Assembly (NCBI RefSeq): GCF_001815905.1
Contig: NZ_KV823236.1
Coordinates: 42,846-106,845 of the forward strand
Direction: 5' to 3'
Length of the DNA stretch: 64,000 nucleotides
Source: Brevibacterium sp. HMSC07C04
Lineage (GTDB): Bacteria > Actinomycetota > Actinomycetes > Actinomycetales > Brevibacteriaceae
Of this stretch, positions 55,206-63,079 are shown one piece after another (the first letter of the stretch is position 1; each line of letters starts with the position of its first letter). The translations under genes and the position numbers were made by a program. Under the pieces are notes generated by a model, which worked only from the letters and a program-made list of their open reading frames with translations, ran no database searches and was not told the DNA's origin.

Positions 55206-56351
55206 CTAGCGGACAGACCATCCGCGGATGATCCCGTCGATCGGCTGGGCCTCTTTGCTGACTGGGCGGGGGTCCAACCGGCCGTGTGCAGAAAAACGAG
55301 GTGCCGGTCGCGGCTGGCTGACACCGTCGACTTCTGTGTACGTGCCCCGGGCTTTCAGCTGGGGGTCTTCGAGTGCCTGTTCCATGGACCACACGGGTGC
55401 AACACAGGCGTCGGTGGGGTCGAAGACTTCCGTCCAGTGCGCCAGCGGGTGCTTGGCAATCGCTTCGGCAATGAGCTGGTGGACTTCGGCGAACTTCCGC
55501 GGATCGAAACGGGCCTTCTGCGTCCATTCGGGAAGGTCCAGGTGGGTGCGCAGCTCTTCGAAGAACTGCGGTTCCAGCGGTGCCACGGCAAGATATTGGC
55601 CGTCGGAGGTGCGGTAGTAGGAGTACGACGGCTGTGATCCGTCGAGGAAGTTCCGCCCGCGGGCGTCCTGCCACATGCCAGTGTCTTTCAGAGCCCACAG
55701 CATGGCGGCAAGACTTGCCGTGCCGTCGACAATTGCGGCGTCGATCACCTGGCCGCGGCCGGTTGAGCTGCGCTCGAACAGGGCCGCGAGGATGCCGGTG
55801 ACTAAGAACATGGACCCACCGCCGAAGTCGCCCACAAGGTTCAGCGGGGGGATTGGTGCACTGTCAGCGCTGCCGATGAGCGAGGCCATGCCGGTGCGTG
55901 CAATGTAGCCCATGTCGTGCCCCGCCCGGTCTGCCAGCGGGCCGTCCTGCCCCCAGCCGGTTATGCGGCCGTAGATCAGGCCGGGATTGCGTTCGAGGAC
56001 CACGTCCGGCCCTATGCCAAGGCGCTCCATGACTCCGGGACGGAAGCCTTCGATGAGCACATCAGCACGGTCAAGGAGTTCGAGCACGCTTTCGACGGTC
56101 GAGGGATCTTTCAGATCGGCTTCGACGATCCGGCGGCCGCGTGCTGTCAGGTCTGACTTTGCGGCGCGCCCCGGCCGGTCGATCCGCACAACGTCTGCAC
56201 CGAGGTCGGCGAGGACCATAGCTGCGTGCGGGCCGGGCCCCAGCCCGGTGAATTCGACGATTTTCAGCCCTGCCAGCGGTCCTGCCGCCTCTGCGGTCTG
56301 AGCAGCGCTGCCGCTGCCCGGGCTGTTGCCCGTTGTGCTGTGCTCTGTCAT
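55206..56351 (-). CDS. CoA-transferase family III / alpha-methylacyl-CoA racemase-like
   Basis: 381-aa class III CoA-transferase superfamily protein (CaiB-BaiF). After a polar 25-residue N-terminus come GLKIVEFTGLGPGPHAAMVL and GADVVRIDRPG. The GWGQDGPLADRAGHDMGYIA and GQVIDAAIVDG segments contain the His and Asp expected of alpha-methylacyl-CoA racemase, which interconverts 2-methyl-branched acyl-CoA epimers for beta-oxidation. Racemase is favoured over transferase on overall length and these motifs. GGAAGG precedes ATG 56351; a TAATAT upstream on the minus strand could be the -10. Confidence 0.85.
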   Translation of the reverse strand: MTEHSTTGNSPGSGSAAQTAEAAGPLAGLKIVEFTGLGPGPHAAMVLADLGADVVRIDRPGRAAKSDLTARGRRIVEADLKDPSTVESVLELLDRADVLIEGFRPGVMERLGIGPDVVLERNPGLIYGRITGWGQDGPLADRAGHDMGYIARTGMASLIGSADSAPIPPLNLVGDFGGGSMFLVTGILAALFERSSTGRGQVIDAAIVDGTASLAAMLWALKDTGMWQDARGRNFLDGSQPSYSYYRTSDGQYLAVAPLEPQFFEELRTHLDLPEWTQKARFDPRKFAEVHQLIAEAIAKHPLAHWTEVFDPTDACVAPVWSMEQALEDPQLKARGTYTEVDGVSQPRPAPRFSAHGRLDPRPVSKEAQPIDGIIRGWSVR

Positions 56352-56455
56352 GGTGTCCCTTCCGCGACTGCTTTGTCATCTGGGTCACATATTAAACAGA
56401 GGCGCTGACACTGCCGAACAGTGCTTGCCATTCGGACGCGCGTACACTGGACGGC

Positions 56456-56728
56456 ATGGCAAAAGACAAGTCGGTTTCGCAGCGCTCGGGTTCGACCAAG
56501 GCTGTGTCCTATAAGGACACGTACACCTTCGGCATCATCACGGCCCTCATCGTGTTCGTGCTGACGATGATCTTCACCCGCGGCTGGCAGTCGTTTGAGC
56601 GCTTTGGACTGGTGCTGCTCTACACCGTGATCACGGCGATCGTGGTCACCGGGCTGGCCGCGCTCATGAACTACATCGTGTCGAAGGACAAGACTGAGCA
56701 CGACCCCGATTCGCCCGTCATGGACTGA
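56456..56728 (+). CDS. Small two-helix membrane protein, 90 aa, unknown
   Basis: A polar N-terminus is followed by two predicted helices (FGIITALIVFVLTMIFT and FGLVLLYTVITAIVVTGLAA) and an acidic tail ending DSPVMD. No family recognised. A TACACT hexamer (56443-56448) ends 7 nt before the ATG with no ribosome-binding site, consistent with a leaderless transcript. It is divergent from the CoA-transferase gene and convergent with copA. Confidence 0.65.
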   Translation: MAKDKSVSQRSGSTKAVSYKDTYTFGIITALIVFVLTMIFTRGWQSFERFGLVLLYTVITAIVVTGLAALMNYIVSKDKTEHDPDSPVMD

Positions 56729-56787
56729 ATCTCACTCGACACTGACTTTTCGGCGGGGGCTGACTCCCCGCCAGAGGTGTTTGCGGC

Positions 56788-59097
56788 CTATGTGAAGCGC
56801 AGCAGGCGCAGGCTGTTGAGAACAACAAATACCGAACTGAATGCCATTGCGGCACCGGCAATCATCGGGTCCAATTGGCCGGAAGCGGCAATCGGCACGG
56901 CCAGCACGTTGTAGATGAACGCCCAGAACAGGTTCTGTTTGATGGTGCGCACCGTCTGGTGTGACAGGCGGATGGCCTGCGGAATCTGCTTGGGGTCGGA
57001 GCGCATCAGCGTAATATCCGAGGCCGCAATCGCAACATCGGTTCCCGTGCCCATGGCAACCCCCAGATCCGCTCCGGCCAAAGCCGCAGCGTCATTGACC
57101 CCATCGCCGACCATTGCAACTCTGCGTCCGGCATCCTGCAGAGCGCGCACGTGCGCGTATTTGTCTTCGGGCTTCACACCTGCGTGAAGTTCGTCAATGC
57201 CGATCGAATCGGCAACAGCCTGCGCGGACACCGGGTTGTCTCCTGTCAGCAGGACTGTGTGCAGTCCCAGCCGGTGCAGCTCATCGACCGTGGTCTTCGC
57301 GGCGTCTTTGATCGTGTCGGCAACCCATGCGCGGCCGCGGAACACTCCGTCGACGGCGACTGCCACCTCGGCTGCTGCCGGGTGGTTATCGGCCGCTGGC
57401 ACCTGGACCCCGCGGGAGGTCAACAATGACGAGGTGCCCAGCAGCACCTCGTGCCCGTTCACCTGGGCCTTGACGCCCCCGCCGGGGATGTTGTCGAAGT
57501 CGGTGACCACCGGCTGTTCAGCGGAGCCCGAGCCTTTGGTGCGCGGCGCCTCGGCATCCAGTCGGGCAGCTTCTTCGACAATGGCGCGGGAAATGGGGTG
57601 CTCACTTGGTGCTTCGGCGGCTGCGGCAATGAGCAGATCAGCTGAAGAAAGATCGTGGGAGACCACACGCATGCGGCCTTCGGTGAGGGTGCCGGTTTTG
57701 TCGAGCACAACCGTGTCGAGGGTGCGCGCAGACTCCATAGCCTGCGGGCCGGACACGAGTATGCCCAGCTGCGAACCCCTGCCGGAAGAAGCCGCCAGCG
57801 CAGTCGGCGTGGCCAGGCCCAAAGCGCACGGGCAGGCGATGACAAGCACCGTGACCGCAGCGTGCAGGCCGTCGGTCCAGGCGCTGAACACCAAGCCCCA
57901 CACCAGCAGCGTGGCCAGGGCGATCACGAGAATTGCGGGGACGAAAACAGCGGAGATCGCATCGGCAATCCGCTGCGCTGCGGGCCTGCCGGTCTGCGCG
58001 CGGGCCACCAGGCGCGACATTTCAGCCAGTGTCGTGTCGGCCCCAACGCGGTCGGCGCGGACTGTCAGTGTGCCCGATGTGTTCATCGTCGCACCGGTGA
58101 CCTTCGAACCGGTGCTGACGTCGACGGGGACGGGTTCGCCGGTGAGCATAGATTCGTCAACTGCCGATGATCCGGTGAGCACAGTTCCGTCCGCGGCAAT
58201 GGATTCGCCTGGGCGGACTTGGAAAACATCGCCCACGTTCAGGTCTTCAGCGGCAATCAGGCGGGATGTCTGCTGGCCATTGGAACCGGTTTCCAGCAGC
58301 AGTGCCTCTTTTGCGCCCAGATTGATGAGTTCGCGCAGGGCCTTCGTCGCGTTTGACTTTGCGCGGTTCTCCAACAGCCGTCCTGCCAGGAGAAACACTG
58401 TGACGGCAACTGCGGCTTCGAACCATACGTGACTTCCGGGCGGCAGCGCCCAATGCCCGGCTGCCGCAAGCGTCACCGTCGTCCACAGGGAGTACAGGGT
58501 TGCGGTGGTCACGCCCACAGAGATGAGCGTGTCCATGGTCGAAGCACCACCGCGTGCCGCCTTGAAGGCCGCCGAGTGGAAAGGCCACGCACCCCACGTG
58601 ACAACCGGGAGCGAAAGGGCGGCGATCAGCAGGTGCCAGCCGGGAAAATGCCACGACATGACCATCGAAATCACAATGACGGGCACCCCGAGGATCGCGC
58701 TGACAATCAGGCGCTTGCGGTAGCCCTGAGGGTCGGGGTTGGGATCGCGGCCGTCGGTGTCGGTGGTTTGGCTATGTGTGGCCTCCGTTTCCCCGGGCGT
58801 TGGCTCCGTGTTGCCTGTCTGGTCAGCTGAGTTTTTGGGCTTGGCGGCGTTTGCGGCCTCAGCTTCTGGGGCTGTTGCCCTGCGCGGGTGCAACAGTGAT
58901 GCACCGTAGCCGGTCTTTTCGACAACGGAGATCAGTTCGTCGTCGGTGACGTCGGAGCTGACCTCGACGTGTGCCGAATTCAGCGGCAGGTTGACCACCG
59001 CCTCGACCCCTTCAAGCCGGTTGAGTTTCTTCTGCACGCGCGACGAGCAGGACGCGCACGTCATCCCCGTGATCGCAAGGTCGACTTCGCGGATCAT
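56788..59097 (-). CDS. copA: Copper-exporting P1B-type ATPase
   Basis: 769-aa heavy-metal ATPase. An N-terminal HMA domain with metal-binding GMTCASC (Cys14, Cys17) is followed by a variable acidic/Pro linker (75-125). Then come eight membrane helices, the ion-site CPC in ACPCALGLATP (about residue 420), the phosphorylated Asp in DKTGTLTEG, the TGDNP loop, and GDGVNDAAALAGADLG. These residues indicate Cu(I) export. Coupled to copZ by a 4-bp overlap. No CsoR or CueR gene is adjacent. Confidence 0.94.
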   Translation of the reverse strand: MIREVDLAITGMTCASCSSRVQKKLNRLEGVEAVVNLPLNSAHVEVSSDVTDDELISVVEKTGYGASLLHPRRATAPEAEAANAAKPKNSADQTGNTEPTPGETEATHSQTTDTDGRDPNPDPQGYRKRLIVSAILGVPVIVISMVMSWHFPGWHLLIAALSLPVVTWGAWPFHSAAFKAARGGASTMDTLISVGVTTATLYSLWTTVTLAAAGHWALPPGSHVWFEAAVAVTVFLLAGRLLENRAKSNATKALRELINLGAKEALLLETGSNGQQTSRLIAAEDLNVGDVFQVRPGESIAADGTVLTGSSAVDESMLTGEPVPVDVSTGSKVTGATMNTSGTLTVRADRVGADTTLAEMSRLVARAQTGRPAAQRIADAISAVFVPAILVIALATLLVWGLVFSAWTDGLHAAVTVLVIACPCALGLATPTALAASSGRGSQLGILVSGPQAMESARTLDTVVLDKTGTLTEGRMRVVSHDLSSADLLIAAAAEAPSEHPISRAIVEEAARLDAEAPRTKGSGSAEQPVVTDFDNIPGGGVKAQVNGHEVLLGTSSLLTSRGVQVPAADNHPAAAEVAVAVDGVFRGRAWVADTIKDAAKTTVDELHRLGLHTVLLTGDNPVSAQAVADSIGIDELHAGVKPEDKYAHVRALQDAGRRVAMVGDGVNDAAALAGADLGVAMGTGTDVAIAASDITLMRSDPKQIPQAIRLSHQTVRTIKQNLFWAFIYNVLAVPIAASGQLDPMIAGAAMAFSSVFVVLNSLRLLRFT

Positions 59098-59309
59098 TTG
59101 GCGATGGTGTAGCCGGCTTCATCAATAGCTTCGTTGATGTGAGCCTCGGCCAGGGGGAAGGTGGATTCGATGGTCACGGGAGAGACCCCGCCTTCGACGA
59201 GTTCGACGTCAACGGACTGCACCCCGTCGATTGCGCCGAGCTCATCCTTCACCGCGTTGACACAGTGGTTGCAGGTGAGGCCGGAAACGTTGATTGTCGT
59301 CGTAGTCAT
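59094..59309 (-). CDS. copZ: Copper chaperone CopZ
   Basis: 71-aa HMA-domain protein with metal site GLTCNHC (Cys13, Cys16), which carries Cu(I) to CopA. ATG 59309 is preceded by AGGAGGG. The stop overlaps the copA start by 4 bp, so chaperone and pump are made together. Confidence 0.93.
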   Translation of the reverse strand: MTTTTINVSGLTCNHCVNAVKDELGAIDGVQSVDVELVEGGVSPVTIESTFPLAEAHINEAIDEAGYTIAK

Positions 59310-59398
59310 GAGCCCTCCTAAAGTTCGGCGATGCCATGTGAGCCATTGCTGAGGCAATAAGCCCAGGAGCCCACTGCGCTGGCGTGTGCCGCTGCACG

Positions 59399-59464
59399 TG
59401 TAGGCCTACAAGATCAACGAAAACAGCCGCCAGAACATTCCTGAATAAATGCTGAGGGGGGGGG
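59399..59464. repeat. Palindrome and G9 tract in the copZ-DUF418 divergent gap
   Basis: TGTAGGCCTACA (59399-59410) is a perfect 12-bp palindrome about 90 bp upstream of copZ. A run of nine G residues lies at 59456-59464. The palindrome could be an operator; it does not fit the CsoR consensus I know. The G run is a likely slippage site. Confidence 0.5.
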
Positions 59465-59523
59465 AATCGGAGGGTTGCTAGTTTACAAGTTCTGACGTGT
59501 AGGGAAGTGGGAAAGGCTGCCGC

Positions 59524-60585
59524 ATGGGGAAGCACACGGCGATACAGGCTACGCCGACTAAAGAAAGACTTCTGTCACTTGATGTCCTCCGAGGAGTGGC
59601 GTTGTGTGGCATCGCATTTGTCAACGTGATTGAGCTGTGGGGCGTGAACCCGCTCGACCCGCGAGATTCGATCGCCTGGACATGGTTGAACATGCTTTTC
59701 CACGAGCGGTTCTTCCCGATCTTCTCGCTGCTTTTCGGCATTGGCTTTGCGATGATCGTTCGCTCTGCGCAAAGGAGAGGGCTGCCGGAGTGGAAGGTTC
59801 TTCTGCGCCGATTGGTCCCGCTGTTTGTCCTCGGGCTTCTGCACGGCGTACTTCACGACGGAGAAGCCCTGGCGCCCTACGCAGTCATCGGTTTGTTCGT
59901 CCTGTGGCCGCTGACGTTTGTGAAGCATGAAAAGCGGGGGATTATCGCCCTTGTTCTCGGTGTCCTCTTGGCCGCCGTAGGTGCCTGGTTTGGCGGTCTG
60001 ATGCTCGTTCCGGGAATGTTCCTTCTTGGTTTTGCCGCTACCGAATGGTCGGTGCCGCAGAGTCTTGATGCAAATGCGAAGAAGCCCGTCGTGGCGCTCC
60101 TGATTCTATTGCCGATCGGTGTTGTTGCCGGCTACATCCAATACCTGGACCGCGCCAAGGCGGGGTACTCTTCGACGTCATCGGTCGTGGGAGTGATCCA
60201 TGCTGCCCTGTGGATTGCTTTGGTGCTGGTGATCATGCACACTCCGCTGCGCCGTGTAGTGGCGGCAGTCTTCGCTCCTTTGGGGCGTATGGCGCTGACG
60301 AACTACATTGGCGCGACCCTCGTCATGGTTGCAGCCAAGCCGTTCCTTGCTCCCCCAGAAGATCAGCTCAATTCTCCTGACAGTGTCTTCTACCAGGCGT
60401 GGGCGCTCGTGATTGTGATGCTGTTGCTCCAGTCCGTGATCAGCACGCTGTGGTTGAAGAAATTCAAGCAGGGTCCGTTGGAAAAGGGGTGGCGTTGGCT
60501 CACTTGGGGTTCCGCCGGGAAAACTCCTTCTCCGTCTCAGCCTCAGCCGCCGGCAGCACCTACCGCAGATGGGCGCTCGGCTTAG
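59524..60585 (+). CDS. DUF418 family membrane protein
   Basis: 353-aa protein with about nine helices. N-terminal RLLSLDVLRGVALCGIAFVN is the shared start of DUF418/acyltransferase-3-like proteins; LTNYIGATLV and the C-terminal LKKFKQGPLEKGWRWLTWG correspond to the DUF418 signature (Gly-Pro-Leu-Glu then Trp-Arg). Transport or envelope modification is suspected for the family, but no function is established. The C-terminal tail is Pro/Ser-rich. Divergent from copZ. Confidence 0.85.
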   Translation: MGKHTAIQATPTKERLLSLDVLRGVALCGIAFVNVIELWGVNPLDPRDSIAWTWLNMLFHERFFPIFSLLFGIGFAMIVRSAQRRGLPEWKVLLRRLVPLFVLGLLHGVLHDGEALAPYAVIGLFVLWPLTFVKHEKRGIIALVLGVLLAAVGAWFGGLMLVPGMFLLGFAATEWSVPQSLDANAKKPVVALLILLPIGVVAGYIQYLDRAKAGYSSTSSVVGVIHAALWIALVLVIMHTPLRRVVAAVFAPLGRMALTNYIGATLVMVAAKPFLAPPEDQLNSPDSVFYQAWALVIVMLLLQSVISTLWLKKFKQGPLEKGWRWLTWGSAGKTPSPSQPQPPAAPTADGRSA

Positions 60586-60624
60586 TAAGGGCCTCAGCAC
60601 AGTTGACGTAAGTTTTGCCGGCTA

Positions 60625-60669
60625 GGGGAAGATTGCGGCAGGATCGCAGTTTTTGCCGCAATCTTCCCC
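60625..60669. repeat. 16-bp perfect inverted repeat
   Basis: The arms 60625-60640 and 60654-60669 (GGGGAAGATTGCGGCA and its complement) surround a 13-nt loop. It starts 40 bp after the DUF418 stop. There is no T tract on either strand, so it is not a canonical terminator, although it may still stop transcription. It marks the left edge of the Abi unit. Confidence 0.75.
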
Positions 60670-60775
60670 CCTATTCAGCAGAGATACAGTCCCGCAGCTA
60701 GAAATTTCGCGGGGAAAAATACATGAGGCACGGACCCTGTTCACCCGGGGACTTTCCATGAGTCTCGTCGGAGCG

Positions 60776-60804
60776 TTGTCTGCAGGCGGTATTTTAGGTA
60801 GAGT
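60776..60804 (+). promoter_or_regulatory. Promoter of the Abi-associated small RNA
   Basis: TTGTCT (60776-60781), exactly 17 bp, TAGAGT (60799-60804): one of the best sigma-A-type promoters in the window. Predicted transcript start about 60811. Confidence 0.7.
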
Positions 60805-60810
60805 TGCCGC

Positions 60811-60865
60811 ATCAAGACCGGTTCCGCTGCTCTTCGTAGCAGTCCAGGGCCGGTCCTCATTTTTC
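60811..60865 (+). ncRNA. Candidate AbiF-like small RNA / attenuator upstream of abi
   Basis: The predicted transcript folds at once: GACCGG (60816-60821) pairs with CCGGTC (60850-60855), and an inner CTGCT (60827-60831) with AGCAG (60838-60842) closes a UUCG-containing loop. TTTTT (60860-60864) follows, a complete Rho-independent terminator. So a 50-55-nt RNA should be released just before the Abi coding region. This position recalls the AbiF RNA motif found 5' of Abi genes. Sequence match to that motif was not tested. Confidence 0.5.
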
Positions 60866-60887
60866 TTCGGACCTCCGAGGGGCTTAC

Positions 60888-61532
60888 GTGGCGCAGCCGT
60901 CGAAAAACTTTAGGTCTCATGGTCAGCAGATCGAACTTCTGCGCTTACGCGGTATGCACATTGAAGATGAGGCGATGGCCCGCCGGGCACTCGAGCGCGT
61001 GAACTACTACCGGCTCTCGGGATACTGGTTTCCGTACCGTCAAAGGTCGTCGAATGGCGGCCAACGACTCGACGAGTTCATCGCTGGCACTTCCTTTGAG
61101 GAAGTGCTTGCCCTATACGAATTTGATGAGCGGCTGCGGGTTGGCGTTTCGACACCCATCGAACTGGCATTTCGTTCGGCCTTGGGGCACGAGCTTGGAC
61201 GCATCGACCCCCTGATCCATTTGAAGCCCAACCTGCTGGGCCCTGTTGCCAGAGATCCTGGTCGCTCAGCTGGACCATCTCGGACCTACAAAAAGTGGAA
61301 GCGCCGGTTTGACAAGGAACTGTCCCTTTCGCGTGAAGACTTCGTTGTTCATCACAAGGAGAAATACTCGGGGCAACTGCCCATTTGGGCGGCTGTGGAG
61401 GTCATCGACTGGGCGGATTCAAGGGGTCGTTGCAACACCTCTGATCAGCAGAGTGGCTCCTGCGGAACACTGGTAGGTTTTCTTCAGTACCGTCACAAGC
61501 ATCCGAGGGAGGTCGTTCTCTGTGGACTATGA
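60888..61532 (+). pseudogene. Abi family (Abi_2) abortive-infection protein, truncated or frameshifted
   Basis: 214-codon frame. Residues 1-170 match Abi_2 (AbiD/AbiF) proteins: VNYYRLSGYWFPYR, FEEVLALYEFDERLR, ELAFRSALGHELG and LPIWAAVEVIDWA. Beyond residue 176 homology ends. The next frame over would continue as GGFKGSLQHL before a TGA, suggesting a one-base indel near 61412 plus a stop. The C-terminal HEPN-type RN(x)AHH region that carries activity is absent in all frames. Intact relatives are about 280-320 aa. Start GTG 60888 after GAGGGG. Probably an inactivated phage-defence gene; a sequencing indel is the alternative. Confidence 0.8.
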
Positions 61533-61968
61533 CGTTGGAAACTGGCTCTTTCACCTTGGGATGCTGCTTATCGCTGTTCTCACTTGGACCTACTACATCC
61601 GCTGCGTGCGGATGAATCCCAGGTCCGAGGAGTGGTATGACGAAGACTGCGACCATTCACAACCTGTCGGTTGGGCTCCCCCGAACCGCGATCTCGCGCT
61701 CTACTTGTTTCCGTACTCCACGATGCTCGGGGGCGCTGTCTCAGTCGGGTGGTTGATCAGCCACCTGAACCTTCCCAGGTTCATTGAAATGATCTATCTG
61801 GGCCCGCTGACGGCTGCTGTCGTCATCGGATGCATCGGCACTTTAGCAACATTCGGCATTCCGCTGCCGTGGCCCTTTGTGCCCCGCTGGGTCGTCGAAA
61901 TCCGCAAGACCAAGCGTGCTCGGGCTCGTCAGCGCCGAGAAGCGAAGAGGGCAAACAAGAACAAGTAG
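61522..61968 (+). CDS. Membrane protein of unknown function, 148 aa
   Basis: Three or four hydrophobic segments (WLFHLGMLLIAVLTWTYYI, LGGAVSVGWLISHL, IYLGPLTAAVVIGCIGTLA) and a strongly basic C-terminal tail (KTKRARARQRREAKRANKNK). No family recognised. GTG 61522 is preceded by GAGGGAGG about 8 bp upstream and overlaps the end of the abi frame by 11 bp. If the abi frame is degenerate, this gene may still be read from the abi promoter. An 8-bp G/C hairpin follows its stop. Confidence 0.6.
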   Translation: MDYDVGNWLFHLGMLLIAVLTWTYYIRCVRMNPRSEEWYDEDCDHSQPVGWAPPNRDLALYLFPYSTMLGGAVSVGWLISHLNLPRFIEMIYLGPLTAAVVIGCIGTLATFGIPLPWPFVPRWVVEIRKTKRARARQRREAKRANKNK

Positions 61969-62019
61969 GCGCGGCTGGCTGAAACCCCGCTGCAGCCAGC
62001 TCCCAGTGAGCCCGCTGCC

Positions 62020-62877
62020 CTACAGGATTGCCCTCCCTACCTCATCAGCCAAGCGAACGAGGCTTTCCGGCAGTTCCAAGTACCCCGACCCGTCGCTGTT
62101 CTCCACAACGAACGGCCGCACCTCGAGCACGTCGCGATCGCCCGCAAGCACCTCGCGAACACCTGCGTGCCCGTGCAGTTCCACAAAAGTGCACAGCTGC
62201 GGGGGCATCAGCTGGAGTTCACCAGCAGCGCTCTTCCGCACAGCCTCTGCCGGAGTGATCCACCCGTCGACAGTGGATTCGGCCGACACCCCAAGAACCT
62301 CCTGCCCCATAGGACACGCGGCCAGGAAGAACCATGTGTGGAAGCGGCGCGGTTCAACCTCGGGTGTGACCCACACACTCCACGGCGTAAGCCAATCGGT
62401 GCGCAGCACTAGCCCGTGCTTGCGCAGAAGATCCGCAAAGGACATCTCTCGCGCATCAACAGCGTCCCGGTCGGCCCGCCACTCATCCGTGTTGAGCGCT
62501 GTCAGTTCGCCGCCGTCACTCGCTGTGGCAAGCAGATACCCGGACTCTTCAAAAGTCTCTCGCGCCGCCGCAACCAGCAGCCCCCGCGCCTCATCCGCGG
62601 TGACACCCAGCACCTGCGCCCATTCCTCGGGCGTCGGCCCGTGCCAGGCTTCAATATCCGCACTGTCAGCCGCATCGACCTTCCCACCGGGAAACACGGG
62701 CCTGCCTCCGAACACCATCGACGACTGGCGCTTCTGCAGGTACACCTCCGGGCCGCGCTCACCATCGCGCAGCAGAATAACGGTGGCCGACGGTCGGGGA
62801 GTGTCAGGCTCAGCACCGGCCATACGCTCTTTGATCTTCGCCAGCGACTCTGCTGAGAAGTGAATTCTGGGATCCAT
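62020..62877 (-). CDS. Nudix hydrolase, NUDT19/CoA-pyrophosphatase-like
   Basis: 285-aa Nudix protein. PSATVILLRDGERGPEVYLQ, MVFGGRPVFPGGKVDAAD and the box helix AARETFEESGYLLA are typical of the actinobacterial group related to NUDT19, whose members hydrolyse CoA or acyl-CoA derivatives. An insertion of about 40 residues separates the GG motif from the Glu-rich helix, as in that group. ATG 62877 follows GAGGG; an upstream in-frame extension through the divergent gap is rejected. Divergent from the second SulP gene by 202 bp, in which I see nothing definite. Confidence 0.85.
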   Translation of the reverse strand: MDPRIHFSAESLAKIKERMAGAEPDTPRPSATVILLRDGERGPEVYLQKRQSSMVFGGRPVFPGGKVDAADSADIEAWHGPTPEEWAQVLGVTADEARGLLVAAARETFEESGYLLATASDGGELTALNTDEWRADRDAVDAREMSFADLLRKHGLVLRTDWLTPWSVWVTPEVEPRRFHTWFFLAACPMGQEVLGVSAESTVDGWITPAEAVRKSAAGELQLMPPQLCTFVELHGHAGVREVLAGDRDVLEVRPFVVENSDGSGYLELPESLVRLADEVGRAIL

Positions 62878-63079
62878 GCCCTCACTGTATGGCCCCACCA
62901 CCAGGCGCGCCACCAGCAGGCCCGCACCCGCCCGACAGAGAAGACCGACCCAGGCGGCACCTCGTGGTTTTCTGCCATACATCACGAGGTGCCTGCCCGG
63001 TCCGCCTATAGACTCCAGCTGAGGGCCACTCACCCGGGCCCGGCAGCGGGTGCGGCACGCGGATACAAGGAGCAGATTC

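Noticed and set aside
56751..56772. GC-rich hairpin between the 90-aa gene and copA
   Set aside because: 7-bp stem, but no T tract follows on either strand (T4 precedes it on the plus strand), so not called a terminator.
60653..60913. 86-codon frame upstream of abi
   Set aside because: It overlaps the promoter, hairpin and T tract of the candidate small RNA; no ribosome-binding site or protein character.
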